From Flavobacteriales bacterium UBA4466 (GTDB lineage Bacteria; Bacteroidota; Bacteroidia; Flavobacteriales_D; Crocinitomicaceae): 64,000 nucleotides of DNA. Positions within the stretch are counted from its first letter, which is position 1; every line of letters begins with the position of its first letter. This document shows positions 35,820 to 45,634 of this stretch, piece after piece. The notes under the pieces are model-generated. The model ran no database searches and was not told the DNA's origin. It saw nothing but the letters and a program-made list of their open reading frames with translations. A program made the translations under genes and the position numbers. The stretch is taken from positions 62,001-126,000 of the forward strand of contig CAJJBE010000005.1 in assembly GCA_905182335.1 (NCBI GenBank), in the 5' to 3' direction.

Positions 35820-35827
35820 CAAATGTA
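35820..35827 (-). promoter_or_regulatory. Candidate -7 promoter box of the peroxiredoxin gene
   Basis: Minus-strand TACATTTG is an exact TAnnTTTG match about 35 bases before the ATG. No clear -33 TTG at 19 bases; no OxyR-like palindrome seen. Confidence 0.5.
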
Positions 35828-35937
35828 ATAAATATGTTATTGTTGGAGCTATGATTTGGATGGTTTTTGTTTAAGAATTAAATCACTCATCATTGTGTTT
35901 ATTGTTTTATTAGTCCATTATCCTTTAAATTATCTGA

Positions 35938-37167
35938 TTATGAAATTTTCACATTAGAGGAGATGTGCTTGTATATTTTTAAGGATGCTCCTGCGTTATC
36001 ATTAATAAAGTTAAGCTCCTTCTCTTGAATTGAGGCGTGATTTGCTTCTATTTTACTCAATGCTTCCCTAAGTTCTTGAGTTGAACTAATACTGAACCCA
36101 AACCCATTATTTACAAATACCTGCCCTTCTGGGAATCGTTTGTGCTTTGGTCCGAAAATAACAGGAAGTCCAAAAACAGCAGGTTCTAATATATTGTGTA
36201 GAGAGCCAGAGAACCCTCCCCCGACGTATGCTATAGAGCAATAAGAGTACGCGTTAGATAGCTGTCCAATTGTGTCCAAGATTAAAACTTTTGAGTTCTT
36301 TAAAGTGTCATTTTCAGTTGCTTTTGTGTAGCGTGAGTAGTCAACTTTTAGTTTTGATGTAATCCTAGTTACGTGATTTTCATCAACATTGTGGGGTGCA
36401 ATGATTACTTTTTTTGATAAATTATTTACAATGTCTAATATGTACTTTTCGTCTTCAGGCCAAGAACTTCCAATAACTAATGGTTTTTGACCTGCGCAGA
36501 ATGTCTCTATAATTACATCTGAACTTACATTTTTTTTATTATCAATGACCTTGTCAAACCTACTGTCTCCAGTGACTGAAACATTGTTGATTTTAATGGA
36601 TTTTAATAACTCTTTTGAGTGTTTATTTTGAACAAAGAACCAATCAAATTTATTTAGCGTCTTTCTAAAGAAGCTTCCGTACCACCTAAAAAAAGGTTGG
36701 TCTTCTCTGAAAACACCACTTACATTATATATTGAGGTATTATTTTTCTTTGCTTCAAAAATGTAATTCGACCAAAACTCATACTTAACAAAAAATGCTT
36801 GAGTTGGATTGAAGTGCTGAATAAATTTATTCGCATTGGATTGAGTGTCCAGTGGAAGATACATCACATGGTCTGCACTGTGTTGACGTTTATGATAATG
36901 GTTCATTCCCGATGGAGAGAAGAACGTAACCAAAAGAAAGCAGTTTGGCTGATTTGACTTAATAATTTGCATTAATGGTAGCCCTTGATCGAACTCTCCC
37001 AAAGATGCGCAGTGAAACCAGATTACTTCGTGGTTTTCAGTTAGTGGTAGTTGATTAAATATGTTTGCTCTACCAGTTACCCAATTCTTTGCTTTAGGAT
37101 TGAATAGAGATAGAATTCGCATCACGAAACCTAACGCCCAAATGCCTATGTTGTAAATAAAATGCAT
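35938..37167 (-). CDS. waaA: 3-deoxy-D-manno-octulosonic acid (Kdo) transferase
   Basis: Transfers Kdo from CMP-Kdo to lipid A at the inner face of the inner membrane. 409 residues with a short N-terminal hydrophobic anchor (YNIGIWALGFVMRIL), the catalytic-site block WFHCASLGEFDQGLPLM, TFFSPSGMNHY, a GT-B C-terminal half with YVGGGFSGSLHNILEPAVFG, and FGPKHKRFPEG. Length is normal. It overlaps by one base the stop of the upstream outer-membrane protein gene. Confidence 0.94.
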   Translation of the reverse strand: MHFIYNIGIWALGFVMRILSLFNPKAKNWVTGRANIFNQLPLTENHEVIWFHCASLGEFDQGLPLMQIIKSNQPNCFLLVTFFSPSGMNHYHKRQHSADHVMYLPLDTQSNANKFIQHFNPTQAFFVKYEFWSNYIFEAKKNNTSIYNVSGVFREDQPFFRWYGSFFRKTLNKFDWFFVQNKHSKELLKSIKINNVSVTGDSRFDKVIDNKKNVSSDVIIETFCAGQKPLVIGSSWPEDEKYILDIVNNLSKKVIIAPHNVDENHVTRITSKLKVDYSRYTKATENDTLKNSKVLILDTIGQLSNAYSYCSIAYVGGGFSGSLHNILEPAVFGLPVIFGPKHKRFPEGQVFVNNGFGFSISSTQELREALSKIEANHASIQEKELNFINDNAGASLKIYKHISSNVKIS

Positions 37168-37928
37168 TAATTAAAGTAATACTCTTTAGGTACTCTTTTA
37201 TAGATTGGGATTAACCAGGCAACTTTGAATCCAGATTGAAGATCAATCATCATTTCTTTAGATACTTCTGTGTCAGGTTTGTCGAAAAACACATCTCGTT
37301 GATTGTAGGTATAACCTTGCTGGAAATAAAACCCTGCATAAAAATTTAATGCTCCTTGGTTCGCCATGAATGAATAACCAATGAATTGATGCGTATTAAG
37401 ACCTGTTGATAATCGATCATACCCTTTTCTGTAATCCAATTCCAATGATGGTATAACTTGATCTTGCGTTTCAACGCGAATTTTGTGCGCTAAAAATCCT
37501 ATTCCAGCATTTACATAAAGACCTGAATTTTTATTATGGCTAAATGCCGAGAATATTTTTCCTACTAAAAAATTTACATGAAATCCTCGGGATAAAACAC
37601 GAACTTTAGCTATGTCTCCGTTAATATCTGTTATATTCCCTTTGGAATCTAATAAATGGTCAAACAAACCGGTAACACGAATATCGTTTCCAAACATAAA
37701 ATTACCTTCCAATCCAAAGGTCCAATTCTTGTTGGTTTTATAGCCTGTAAAGAGACCGATTTGATTGATTAGGCCATGTTTTTCAGCCAAGTCTCCACCT
37801 GTCCAGTTTAACCCGTATTCAATACTAATCCAGGGAGTTCCAATAATAGAATCTTTAACATTTCGCTGGGCACAGGAGTCGAATGAAAATGAGATCAGAA
37901 AAGCTACAGTACTTAGTATTGATTTCAA
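37167..37928 (-). CDS. Hypothetical outer-membrane beta-barrel protein
   Basis: About 253 residues with a signal peptide ending FDSCAQ, and a mature part of alternating amphipathic strands (TWISIEYGLNW-like, NWTFGLEGNFMF, LNFYAGFYFQQGYTY, SGFKVAWLIP) that suggests an eight- to ten-stranded barrel. There is no ATG near the 5' end. I chose the TTG at 37928, which makes a good signal peptide (KSILSTVAFLISF); an earlier TTG at 37955 would add nine residues (ELRLNNHI and one more). No family recognised; one-base overlap with waaA suggests a role at the outer membrane or in LPS. Confidence 0.72.
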   Translation of the reverse strand: MKSILSTVAFLISFSFDSCAQRNVKDSIIGTPWISIEYGLNWTGGDLAEKHGLINQIGLFTGYKTNKNWTFGLEGNFMFGNDIRVTGLFDHLLDSKGNITDINGDIAKVRVLSRGFHVNFLVGKIFSAFSHNKNSGLYVNAGIGFLAHKIRVETQDQVIPSLELDYRKGYDRLSTGLNTHQFIGYSFMANQGALNFYAGFYFQQGYTYNQRDVFFDKPDTEVSKEMMIDLQSGFKVAWLIPIYKRVPKEYYFN

Positions 37929-38174
37929 AATATGATTGTTTAACCTCAATTCCAAAAGGGTATAAAATTTATCAAAACACTAAATTACATTTTTTAGCGG
38001 TGAATAATAGCTAAAACTATTCTTATGCTATTTTTTTATCTAAATATTATAAGTGATTCGGTTATTTTTTTTCTTTCATATATAGGGTCTAGGTTAAAAA
38101 TTAATCTTTTTTACTCCCATTTTAAATGGGAACAGAAACTTATGTGTTTCAAAGTGTTTTAACTTGTATTTTTT

Positions 38175-38182
38175 TATCTTTA
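38175..38182 (+). promoter_or_regulatory. Candidate -7 box of the sugar-nucleotide operon
   Basis: TATCTTTA, seven of eight consensus positions, 33 bases before the first ATG of the operon (38216). The -33 part is unclear. The 260-base spacer also holds a loose inverted segment near 38007-38033 (ATAGCTAAAACTATTCTTATGCTAT-type) that I do not trust. Confidence 0.35.
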
Positions 38183-38215
38183 TACTCTTATAATAATTGA
38201 AAATAACATCTTTCG

Positions 38216-39355
38216 ATGAAAAAAATACAGATGGTCGACTTAGTGTCGCAGTATCAAGAAATTAAGACTGAGGTAGATCAAGCAATTATTAATGTTTTAG
38301 AGACAGCTCAATTCATTAATGGACCTGCAGTTGTTGGATTTAAGGAGGACTTAGAATCTTATTTAGGAGTAAAGCATGTTATACCATGTGCTAATGGCAC
38401 AGATGCTTTGCAAATTGCCCTTATGGCATTGGGGTTAAAACCAGGAGATGAGGTGATAACGCCTTCATTCACTTATATTGCAACTACTGAAGTAGTCGCT
38501 CTATTGGGATTAATTCCAGTTTTTGTAGATGTCGACGAAGAAACATTCTGTATCGATTCATCGAAAATTGAAGCGGCTATAACGTCAAAAACAAAAGCAA
38601 TTATTCCAGTTCATTTGTATGGTCAAGCTGCGAATATGGAAGAAATAATGGAAGTTGCCAATAAGTACGGGATTCATGTGATTGAGGATAATGCTCAGGC
38701 TATAGGTAGTGATTATCATATGTCTTCTGGAGATATTAAGACAGGAACAATTGGTCATATAGGGTGTACATCTTTTTTTCCATCAAAGAATTTAGGTTGT
38801 TATGGTGATGGTGGAGCAATTTTTACGAATAATGATACACTAGCTGCTCAGATGAGAAAGGTTGCGAACCATGGTCAAAGCAAACGTTATTATCACGATA
38901 CGGTTGGTTGTAATTCAAGATTAGACAGTATTCAAGCTGCGGTTTTGAAAATAAAATTGGCCAAATTAGATGCTTATATAGATGCTCGAAGAAAAGTTGC
39001 TAAGCATTATGATAATTTTTTATCTCAGTTTGATGGCTTAATTAGCCCTGTTAGAGATGCTAAATCAAGACATGTGTTTCATCAATATACGATGAGGTTA
39101 ATTGACATTGATAGAGATGCCTTGAATGCTTATTTGGCAGAAAGAGACATTCCATCAATGATTTATTACCCTGTTCCAGCACATAGACAAGAAATGTTTA
39201 TAGAATTTGGGAGTCAGCATACTAACCTACCTGTTACAGATATGTTGACAGGACAAGTGTTATCTTTACCAATTCATACTGAAATGGAACAAGATCAATT
39301 AGACTATATCTGTTCTAATATCGAAAACTTCATTAACGCTGAACGAAAATCATGA
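38216..39355 (+). CDS. DegT/DnrJ/EryC1 aminotransferase, WbpE-like
   Basis: PLP sugar aminotransferase. 379 residues. The PLP lysine is K191 in SFFPSKNLGCYGDGG; other marks are PSFTYIATTEV and PVHLYGQ. In the WbpA/B/E/D route of Pseudomonas this protein transaminates UDP-3-keto-GlcNAcA with glutamate. Its neighbours here (an N-acetyltransferase, a Gfo/Idh/MocA oxidoreductase and a UDP-GlcNAc dehydrogenase) make that assignment likely. The C-terminus overlaps ugd by four bases. Confidence 0.9.
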   Translation: MKKIQMVDLVSQYQEIKTEVDQAIINVLETAQFINGPAVVGFKEDLESYLGVKHVIPCANGTDALQIALMALGLKPGDEVITPSFTYIATTEVVALLGLIPVFVDVDEETFCIDSSKIEAAITSKTKAIIPVHLYGQAANMEEIMEVANKYGIHVIEDNAQAIGSDYHMSSGDIKTGTIGHIGCTSFFPSKNLGCYGDGGAIFTNNDTLAAQMRKVANHGQSKRYYHDTVGCNSRLDSIQAAVLKIKLAKLDAYIDARRKVAKHYDNFLSQFDGLISPVRDAKSRHVFHQYTMRLIDIDRDALNAYLAERDIPSMIYYPVPAHRQEMFIEFGSQHTNLPVTDMLTGQVLSLPIHTEMEQDQLDYICSNIENFINAERKS

Positions 39356-40677
39356 AGAAAATTGCTGTAGTAGGAACAGGATATGTAGGGTTAGTTACTG
39401 GCACGTGTTTCGCTGAAACTGGAAATCAAGTAATTTGTGTAGATATAGATGAGAGTAAAGTAGAGAAAATGAGAAATGGTGAGGTTCCAATTTATGAGCC
39501 TCATTTGGATGTTGTCTTTGAACGAAATATTAACGCAAAACGAATCTCTTTTACAACAAATTTGAAAGAGGCGATTGATTTCGCAGACATTGTATTTTTG
39601 GCATTACCTACTCCTCCAGATGAAGATGGTTCAGCGGACTTAAGTTATGTTTTAAAGGTAGCAGATCAGCTAGGTAAAATAATGACAGAGTATAAAGTTA
39701 TCGTAGATAAGTCTACTGTCCCAGTGGGAACTGCAGAGAAGGTTGAAGCGGCTATTCAAAAACATGCAACAGTTGATTTTTCTATTGTTTCTAATCCAGA
39801 GTTTTTACGCGAAGGATTTGCTGTAGAGGACTTCTTGAATCCTGACCGCGTTGTGATTGGGACATCTGACGAGCGCGCAGTAAAAATAATGAGAGAATTA
39901 TATAAACCTTTTATTCGTGATGGACACCCATTAATTGTGATGGATGAAAAATCAGCAGAGCTAACTAAATATGCAGCTAATTCATTTTTAGCAACGAAAA
40001 TTACATTTATGAATGAAATGGCTAACTTTTGTGAGGTAGTTGGTGCAAATATTGATAAGGTTAGGGAAGGTGTTGGTTCGGATTCTAGAATTGGTCATAA
40101 GTTTCTTTATTCAGGTATTGGATTTGGAGGGAGTTGCTTTCCGAAAGACGTAAGTGCTTTGGTTAAAAGTGGACTAGAAGTAGATTATAATTTTGAAATT
40201 ATTAAAAGTGTTCTTGATGTTAATGAGAAGCAAAAGTTGGTCCTTGTTGATAAGGTTAAGAGTTATTTTGGAGACTTATCAGGAATGCAATTTGCATTAT
40301 GGGGCTTAGCATTTAAACCTGACACGGATGATATTCGTGAAGCGTCATCTTTATATATAATTGAGGCATTAAATGCCGCAGGAGCTAAAGTTGTAGCGTA
40401 TGACCCTGAAGCAATGCCAAATGTAAAAGCAGCTATTGGATATAGTGTGGGGTTTGTAGGTAATCAATATGATGCGTTGAAGAATAGTGACGCATTATTA
40501 ATTGCTACAGAGTGGTCTGCATTTAGGACGCCTGACTTCGACAGGGTAAAAGACATGTTAAATGAACCTGTAATCTTTGATGGTAGAAATGTCTACGATT
40601 TAGAAGAAATGAAAAACAGAGGGTTCTATTATAATTCAATCGGAAGAAGAACAGTTTCTCCTTTCACTAAAAAATAA
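39352..40677 (+). CDS. ugd: UDP-glucose 6-dehydrogenase
   Basis: Two-fold NAD-dependent oxidation of UDP-glucose to UDP-glucuronate. 441 residues. Rossmann motif [19 protein letters not shown], the oxyanion lysine block in [12 protein letters not shown], and catalytic C262 in [10 protein letters not shown]. The UDP-glucose class is recognised by GSCFPKD, which differs from GGHCIGVDP in the second dehydrogenase of this operon. The product feeds the next gene, UDP-xylose synthase. Overlaps the aminotransferase gene by four bases. Confidence 0.95.
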   Translation: MKKIAVVGTGYVGLVTGTCFAETGNQVICVDIDESKVEKMRNGEVPIYEPHLDVVFERNINAKRISFTTNLKEAIDFADIVFLALPTPPDEDGSADLSYVLKVADQLGKIMTEYKVIVDKSTVPVGTAEKVEAAIQKHATVDFSIVSNPEFLREGFAVEDFLNPDRVVIGTSDERAVKIMRELYKPFIRDGHPLIVMDEKSAELTKYAANSFLATKITFMNEMANFCEVVGANIDKVREGVGSDSRIGHKFLYSGIGFGGSCFPKDVSALVKSGLEVDYNFEIIKSVLDVNEKQKLVLVDKVKSYFGDLSGMQFALWGLAFKPDTDDIREASSLYIIEALNAAGAKVVAYDPEAMPNVKAAIGYSVGFVGNQYDALKNSDALLIATEWSAFRTPDFDRVKDMLNEPVIFDGRNVYDLEEMKNRGFYYNSIGRRTVSPFTKK

Positions 40678-40681
40678 ATTG

Positions 40682-41677
40682 ATGGCGGCAAGAAAGAAAA
40701 TATTGATTACAGGTGCCGCTGGTTTTTTGGGGTCGCATCTTTGTGATTTTTACGTGAAAAAAGATTTTCATGTAATCGCGATGGATAATCTTATTACAGG
40801 TAGATTAGAAAATATTGAACATCTTTTCCCATTGGATAACTTTGAATTTTGTAATCATGATGTCACAAATTTCATTCATGTAACTGGTAAATTAGACTAC
40901 ATACTTCATTTTGCATCGCCAGCAAGTCCAATAGACTATTTAAAAATCCCGATTCAAACATTGAAAGTGGGATCTTTAGGTATTCATAATTGTCTTGGTT
41001 TGGCAAAAGCAAAAAATGCGCGCTTACTAGTTGCTTCAACTTCTGAAGTTTACGGTGATCCTGAGGTTCATCCACAAACAGAGTCTTATTGGGGGCATGT
41101 GAATCCGGTTGGGCCAAGAGGTGTTTACGATGAAGCAAAACGTTTCCAAGAAGCGATAACAATGGCATATCATACATTTCATGGTCTAGAGACTAGAATT
41201 GTAAGGATTTTTAATACGTATGGGCCTCGTATGCGATTGAATGATGGTCGTGTTTTACCTGCATTTATTGGTCAAGCACTAAGGGGAGAAGATTTAACAA
41301 TCTTCGGAGATGGCTCTCAAACAAGATCTTTCTGTTATGTAGATGATTTGGTAGAAGGGATTTACCGATTGTTACTTAGCGATTGCACAGAACCTGTAAA
41401 TATTGGGAATCCTTCAGAAATTTCAATTGGTGATTTTGCAGAAGAAATCATTAAACTTACAGGTACAGATCAAAAGGTGATCTATAAAGATTTACCAGTG
41501 GATGATCCAAAACAACGTCAACCTGACATTACAAAAGCAAAAGTATTACTGAATTGGGAACCTCAAATTGATAGAGAGGAGGGCCTGAAAAGAACGCATG
41601 CCTATTTCAAAAGTCTACCTAAGGATGAGTTGACGACAACTGCACATTATAATTTTGATAAATATATTATTCGATAA
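40682..41677 (+). CDS. UDP-glucuronate decarboxylase (UDP-xylose synthase)
   Basis: Short-chain dehydrogenase family enzyme that converts UDP-glucuronate to UDP-xylose. Rossmann motif [14 protein letters not shown], catalytic [14 protein letters not shown] and YDEAKRFQE (Y-x3-K), and [11 protein letters not shown] with [10 protein letters not shown]. Substrate lies directly upstream in the pathway (ugd). I use the ATG at 40682, not the TTG three bases earlier. It overlaps the acetyltransferase gene by one base. 331 residues, typical. Confidence 0.93.
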   Translation: MAARKKILITGAAGFLGSHLCDFYVKKDFHVIAMDNLITGRLENIEHLFPLDNFEFCNHDVTNFIHVTGKLDYILHFASPASPIDYLKIPIQTLKVGSLGIHNCLGLAKAKNARLLVASTSEVYGDPEVHPQTESYWGHVNPVGPRGVYDEAKRFQEAITMAYHTFHGLETRIVRIFNTYGPRMRLNDGRVLPAFIGQALRGEDLTIFGDGSQTRSFCYVDDLVEGIYRLLLSDCTEPVNIGNPSEISIGDFAEEIIKLTGTDQKVIYKDLPVDDPKQRQPDITKAKVLLNWEPQIDREEGLKRTHAYFKSLPKDELTTTAHYNFDKYIIR

Positions 41678-42252
41678 TGGGATTTTTCGCACACGAAACT
41701 GCTATAATTGACGAAGGATGTCAGATTGGTGAGGGAACCAAAATTTGGCACTTTTCTCATGTTATGTCTAACTGTATAATCGGTGAACGTTGTAATATAG
41801 GTCAAAATGTTGTTGTTTCTCCTAATGTTAAACTTGGAATTAATGTTAAGGTTCAGAACAATGTTTCTTTATACACTGGAGTAGAATGTGAAGATGATGT
41901 ATTTCTAGGTCCTTCTATGGTTTTTACGAACGTAATTAACCCTAGAAGTGCTGTAAGTAGAAAAAATGAATACTCAAGAACAATTGTTAGAAAAGGTGCA
42001 ACTATTGGAGCCAATGCAACTATTGTATGCGGTCATGACATTGGTAAGTATGCATTTATTGGAGCTGGTGCAGTTGTAACTAAAGCCATACATGATTATG
42101 CACTAGTTGTTGGTAACCCAGCTCGTCAAATTGGTTGGATGAGCGAATTTGGACAACGATTGGAGTTTGATACAAAAGGAATCGCCATTTGTGAAGAAAG
42201 TGGATTAGAATATAGATTAGTAAATAAAGAAGTATCTAAAATAGAGAAGTAG
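41677..42252 (+). CDS. WbpD/WlbB-type UDP-GlcNAc3NA N-acetyltransferase
   Basis: 191 residues of left-handed parallel beta-helix hexapeptide repeats (for example GEGTKIWHFSHVM, GERCNIGQNVVVSPNVKLG, GANATIVCGHDIGKYAFIG), ending in VVGNPARQIGWMSEFG. The N-terminal HETAIIDEGCQIGEGT is typical of WbpD, which acetylates the 3-amino group of UDP-GlcNAc3NA using acetyl-CoA. The adjacent aminotransferase makes its substrate. Starts with the last base of the UXS stop. Confidence 0.9.
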   Translation: MGFFAHETAIIDEGCQIGEGTKIWHFSHVMSNCIIGERCNIGQNVVVSPNVKLGINVKVQNNVSLYTGVECEDDVFLGPSMVFTNVINPRSAVSRKNEYSRTIVRKGATIGANATIVCGHDIGKYAFIGAGAVVTKAIHDYALVVGNPARQIGWMSEFGQRLEFDTKGIAICEESGLEYRLVNKEVSKIEK

Positions 42253-42253
42253 G

Positions 42254-43288
42254 ATGCAAAAAGATGAAAAAATAAAATTTGTTGTCGTTGGTGCAGGTCA
42301 TATTGGAAAACGACATGCCGAAATGATATCTCGAGAAGATGAGGCAGAGTTAGTCGCAATGATTGATATCCGAACTAAAGAAGAGTGTCAAGCTGAGAGG
42401 TTTGATGTTCCGTTTTTTAAGTCTATTGAAGAGCTTATTATATCTGGAATTGAATTTGATGTTGCTAATATTTGTACTCCAAATGGCCTACATGCTTCTC
42501 AAAGTTTAATTGCGTTACAAGAAAAAAAACATGTTGTTTGTGAGAAGCCTATGGGCTTATCAAAGGATAATTGCGAAAAAGTAATTTTCAAATCATTACA
42601 AATGTCTAAGAATGTATTTTGTGTAATGCAAAATAGATATTCACCACCTTCAGAATGGATTAAATCAATTGTTGAAGACAAAATTCTTGGAGAGACATTT
42701 ATGGTGCAATTGAATTGCTACTGGAATAGAGATACGAGATACTACAAAAAAGGTGGATGGAAAGGAACATCAGATTTAGATGGAGGAACGTTGTTTACAC
42801 AATTTTCTCATTTTATTGATATAATGTACTGGCTATTTGGAGATATTGATAATATTCAAGGTAAATTTGCCGATTTCACACATGAAAATTCAACTGATTT
42901 TGAAGATTCAGGATTTGTAAGCTTCGATTTCGTTGAAGGAGGAATGGGTAGCTTGAATTACTCTACAGCTGTCGCAGATAAAAATCTTGAAAGCTCTATG
43001 ACGATCATTGGTAGTAAAGGGTCTGTTAAGATTGGTGGCCAATATATGAATGAAGTTGAGGTGTGTAATGTTGATGGGTATGAAATGCCTGTGCTACGCG
43101 CTTCAAATCCGGCCAATGACTATGGGCCATATAAAGGTTCTGCTGCAAATCATAATTATGTAATTAAGAATGTAATAGATACGCTAAAAGGAAGGACAAC
43201 AGCTACTACAAACGCTCTTGAAGGACTAAAAGTTGTTGAAATAATAGAAAGAATATATAAAGTAAGAAATGGGCAACTCGGTTTATAA
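42254..43288 (+). CDS. Gfo/Idh/MocA oxidoreductase, WbpB/WlbA-like
   Basis: 344 residues. Rossmann motif VVGAGHIGKRHAEM, the family block CTPNGLHASQSLIA, and VVCEKPMGLSKDN with the catalytic EKP lysine. In WbpB/WlbA the enzyme oxidises C3 of UDP-GlcNAcA to give the 3-keto intermediate used by the aminotransferase of this operon. The 3' end overlaps the next dehydrogenase gene by 20 bases. Confidence 0.9.
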   Translation: MQKDEKIKFVVVGAGHIGKRHAEMISREDEAELVAMIDIRTKEECQAERFDVPFFKSIEELIISGIEFDVANICTPNGLHASQSLIALQEKKHVVCEKPMGLSKDNCEKVIFKSLQMSKNVFCVMQNRYSPPSEWIKSIVEDKILGETFMVQLNCYWNRDTRYYKKGGWKGTSDLDGGTLFTQFSHFIDIMYWLFGDIDNIQGKFADFTHENSTDFEDSGFVSFDFVEGGMGSLNYSTAVADKNLESSMTIIGSKGSVKIGGQYMNEVEVCNVDGYEMPVLRASNPANDYGPYKGSAANHNYVIKNVIDTLKGRTTATTNALEGLKVVEIIERIYKVRNGQLGL

Positions 43289-44573
43289 TAGGTTAATCAA
43301 TAAAGAAGCAAAGCTTGCTGTTATTGGTTTAGGATATGTTGGTTTACCAATAGCATTAGAATTTGCGCGAAAAATTCAGGTTATAGGATTTGATATTAAT
43401 GAAAAGCGCGTTGAAATGATGCGCAATAATATTGACCCTAGTAAAGAATTAGATTCTTCGAAATTCGATCAGTGTGATATTAAGTTTACAACCAAAATTG
43501 AAGATTTATCAGATGCTCAGTTTTTTGTAGTAGCTGTTCCCACGCCAATCGATAGCGCAAACCTCCCTAACCTTTCTCCTTTGCTAGGAGCAAGCCGTAC
43601 GGTTGGTAAAGCATTGAAAAAAGGTGACTATGTTGTTTTTGAATCAACAGTTTATCCAGGTTGTACTGAGGAAGATTGCATCCCTATTTTAGAAAAGGTT
43701 TCTGGATTGAAGTTCAAAGAAGATTTCATGGTTGGTTATTCACCAGAAAGAATTAATCCAGGGGACAAAGAGCATACCTTGCAAAATGTAATTAAAGTTG
43801 TTGCAGGTTGTTGTGGTGATTCTTTATCTAACATTGCAAAAACATACGAGTTAGTTGTTGAAGCAGGCGTGCATAGAGCTTCTTCAATTAAAGTAGCCGA
43901 AGCAGCAAAAATAATTGAAAATACCCAACGCGATGTAAATATTGCGTTGATTAATGAATTATCAATTATCTTTAATAAGCTAGGAATTAATACGTTTGAT
44001 GTTCTTGAAGCTGCCGGAACTAAGTGGAATTTCTTAAAGTTTACTCCAGGCTTAGTTGGTGGTCACTGTATAGGCGTAGACCCTTATTATTTAACACATA
44101 AAGCACAGCAATCGGGCTATCATTCAAAGGTGATTAATAGCGGACGTTATGTGAATGATTCAATGGGATTCTATATCGGTAAACAAACGGTTAAGAAAAT
44201 CCTTGCCACTGGAAAGCATATTCAAGATGCAAAAATTCTAGTAATGGGTGCAACATTTAAAGAGGATGTTAGTGATATCAGAAATTCAAAAGTGATTGAT
44301 ATTATTAATGAATTGAAATCGTTCCAAGTACATGTAGATTTAGTTGATCCACACGCTTCTTCTGAAGAGATGGAAAGTGAATATGGAGTTTCTTTAGCTG
44401 ACAAAACAACCAATGATTATGATGCTATTATTGTTGCTGTTAATCACAAAGAATACAAATCGATGGCGGAAAGTGATTTTAGAGGAATGATGAAAGATGA
44501 TTTAGCTATTTTTGTTGATGTCAAAGGAATATTCAGAGGGAAAGTTAAAAACTTAAAATACTGGAGTTTATAA
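43269..44573 (+). CDS. Nucleotide-sugar dehydrogenase, WbpA/TviB-like (UDP-HexNAc 6-dehydrogenase)
   Basis: 434 residues. Rossmann motif VIGLGYVGLPIALEFA, the class marks VGYSPERINPGDKEHTL and catalytic C267 in LVGGHCIGVDPYYLTH. These separate it from UDP-glucose dehydrogenases and place it with enzymes that oxidise UDP-GlcNAc or UDP-GalNAc at C6. With the WbpB-, WbpE- and WbpD-like genes of this operon it gives a complete route to UDP-GlcNAc(3NAc)A. The start region overlaps the preceding gene by 20 bases. Confidence 0.92.
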   Translation: MGNSVYNRLINKEAKLAVIGLGYVGLPIALEFARKIQVIGFDINEKRVEMMRNNIDPSKELDSSKFDQCDIKFTTKIEDLSDAQFFVVAVPTPIDSANLPNLSPLLGASRTVGKALKKGDYVVFESTVYPGCTEEDCIPILEKVSGLKFKEDFMVGYSPERINPGDKEHTLQNVIKVVAGCCGDSLSNIAKTYELVVEAGVHRASSIKVAEAAKIIENTQRDVNIALINELSIIFNKLGINTFDVLEAAGTKWNFLKFTPGLVGGHCIGVDPYYLTHKAQQSGYHSKVINSGRYVNDSMGFYIGKQTVKKILATGKHIQDAKILVMGATFKEDVSDIRNSKVIDIINELKSFQVHVDLVDPHASSEEMESEYGVSLADKTTNDYDAIIVAVNHKEYKSMAESDFRGMMKDDLAIFVDVKGIFRGKVKNLKYWSL

Positions 44574-44574
44574 T

Positions 44575-45633
44575 ATGAATGGGAAAAGAAATATATTGAT
44601 TACTGGAGGGGCTGGATTTATCGGTTCTCACCTAGTGCGCTTGATGGTGAATAAGTATTCAGATTATAGAATAGTTAACTTAGATAAGTTAACCTATGCA
44701 GGAAATTTAAAAAACCTAACAGATGTTGAAGAAATGCCAAATTATACTTTTGTAAAGGCGGACATTTGTGATAAGCCTACTTTAAGCGCTGTTTTTCATG
44801 AGTATAGTATTACAGATGTAATTCACCTGGCTGCTGAGTCACACGTTGACCGATCTATTGAAGGGCCTATGGAATTTGTTATGACAAATGTTGTAGGAAC
44901 AGTTAATCTGCTTCAGTGTGCAAAGGATGCATGGAAAGGCAGTGAAGGAAATATATTTCATCATGTTTCAACTGATGAGGTTTACGGTTCTCTAGGTAGA
45001 GAAGGTTTGTTTGAAGAAACAACCTCTTACGACCCAAGGAGCCCTTACTCTTCGTCAAAAGCATCTTCTGATCATTTTGTTCGTGCATTTCATCATACTT
45101 ACGGTATGAACATTAAAATCTCAAATTGCTCAAATAATTACGGTAGTCACCAATTCCCGGAAAAACTTATTCCATTAATGATTAATAATATCGTTCATAA
45201 AAAACCATTACCAATTTATGGGAAAGGGGACAATATTAGAGATTGGTTATGGGTGAATGATCATGCTAGTGCTATTGATCGAATCTTTCAAGAGGGTCGC
45301 GTTGGAGAATCTTATAATGTAGGTGGATTGAATGAATGGACCAATATTGATTTGGTAAAGTATTTGTGTAGATTGTTGGATGAAAAGCTAGGTCGTGAAG
45401 TAGGTGAAAATGAATCCTTAATTACATACGTTAAAGATAGAGCAGGACATGATATGCGCTATGCTATTGATGCAGCAAAACTTGAAAGTGAATTGAATTG
45501 GCGCCCGTCATTAGAATTTGAAGAAGGCTTAGGAATTACTGTAGATTGGTATTTAGAAAACAATACTTGGGTTGAGGAGGTTACAAGTGGTTCATATCTA
45601 GAATACTATAATAATATGTATATACATCGTTAA
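44575..45633 (+). CDS. rfbB: dTDP-glucose 4,6-dehydratase
   Basis: 352 residues. Opening TGGAGFIGSHLVRLM, the active-site signatures HLAAESHVDRSI, VSTDEVYGSLG and PYSSSKASSDHFV, and SNNYGSHQFPEKLIPLM. It makes dTDP-4-keto-6-deoxyglucose, a precursor of rhamnose, fucosamine and quinovosamine derivatives. The other rhamnose genes (rfbA, rfbC, rfbD) are absent, so the end product is unknown. One base separates it from each neighbour. Confidence 0.94.
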   Translation: MNGKRNILITGGAGFIGSHLVRLMVNKYSDYRIVNLDKLTYAGNLKNLTDVEEMPNYTFVKADICDKPTLSAVFHEYSITDVIHLAAESHVDRSIEGPMEFVMTNVVGTVNLLQCAKDAWKGSEGNIFHHVSTDEVYGSLGREGLFEETTSYDPRSPYSSSKASSDHFVRAFHHTYGMNIKISNCSNNYGSHQFPEKLIPLMINNIVHKKPLPIYGKGDNIRDWLWVNDHASAIDRIFQEGRVGESYNVGGLNEWTNIDLVKYLCRLLDEKLGREVGENESLITYVKDRAGHDMRYAIDAAKLESELNWRPSLEFEEGLGITVDWYLENNTWVEEVTSGSYLEYYNNMYIHR

Positions 45634-45634
45634 T

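Noticed and set aside
38007..38033. Loose inverted segment before the sugar-nucleotide operon
   Set aside because: Too imperfect and too AT-rich to be distinguished from background.
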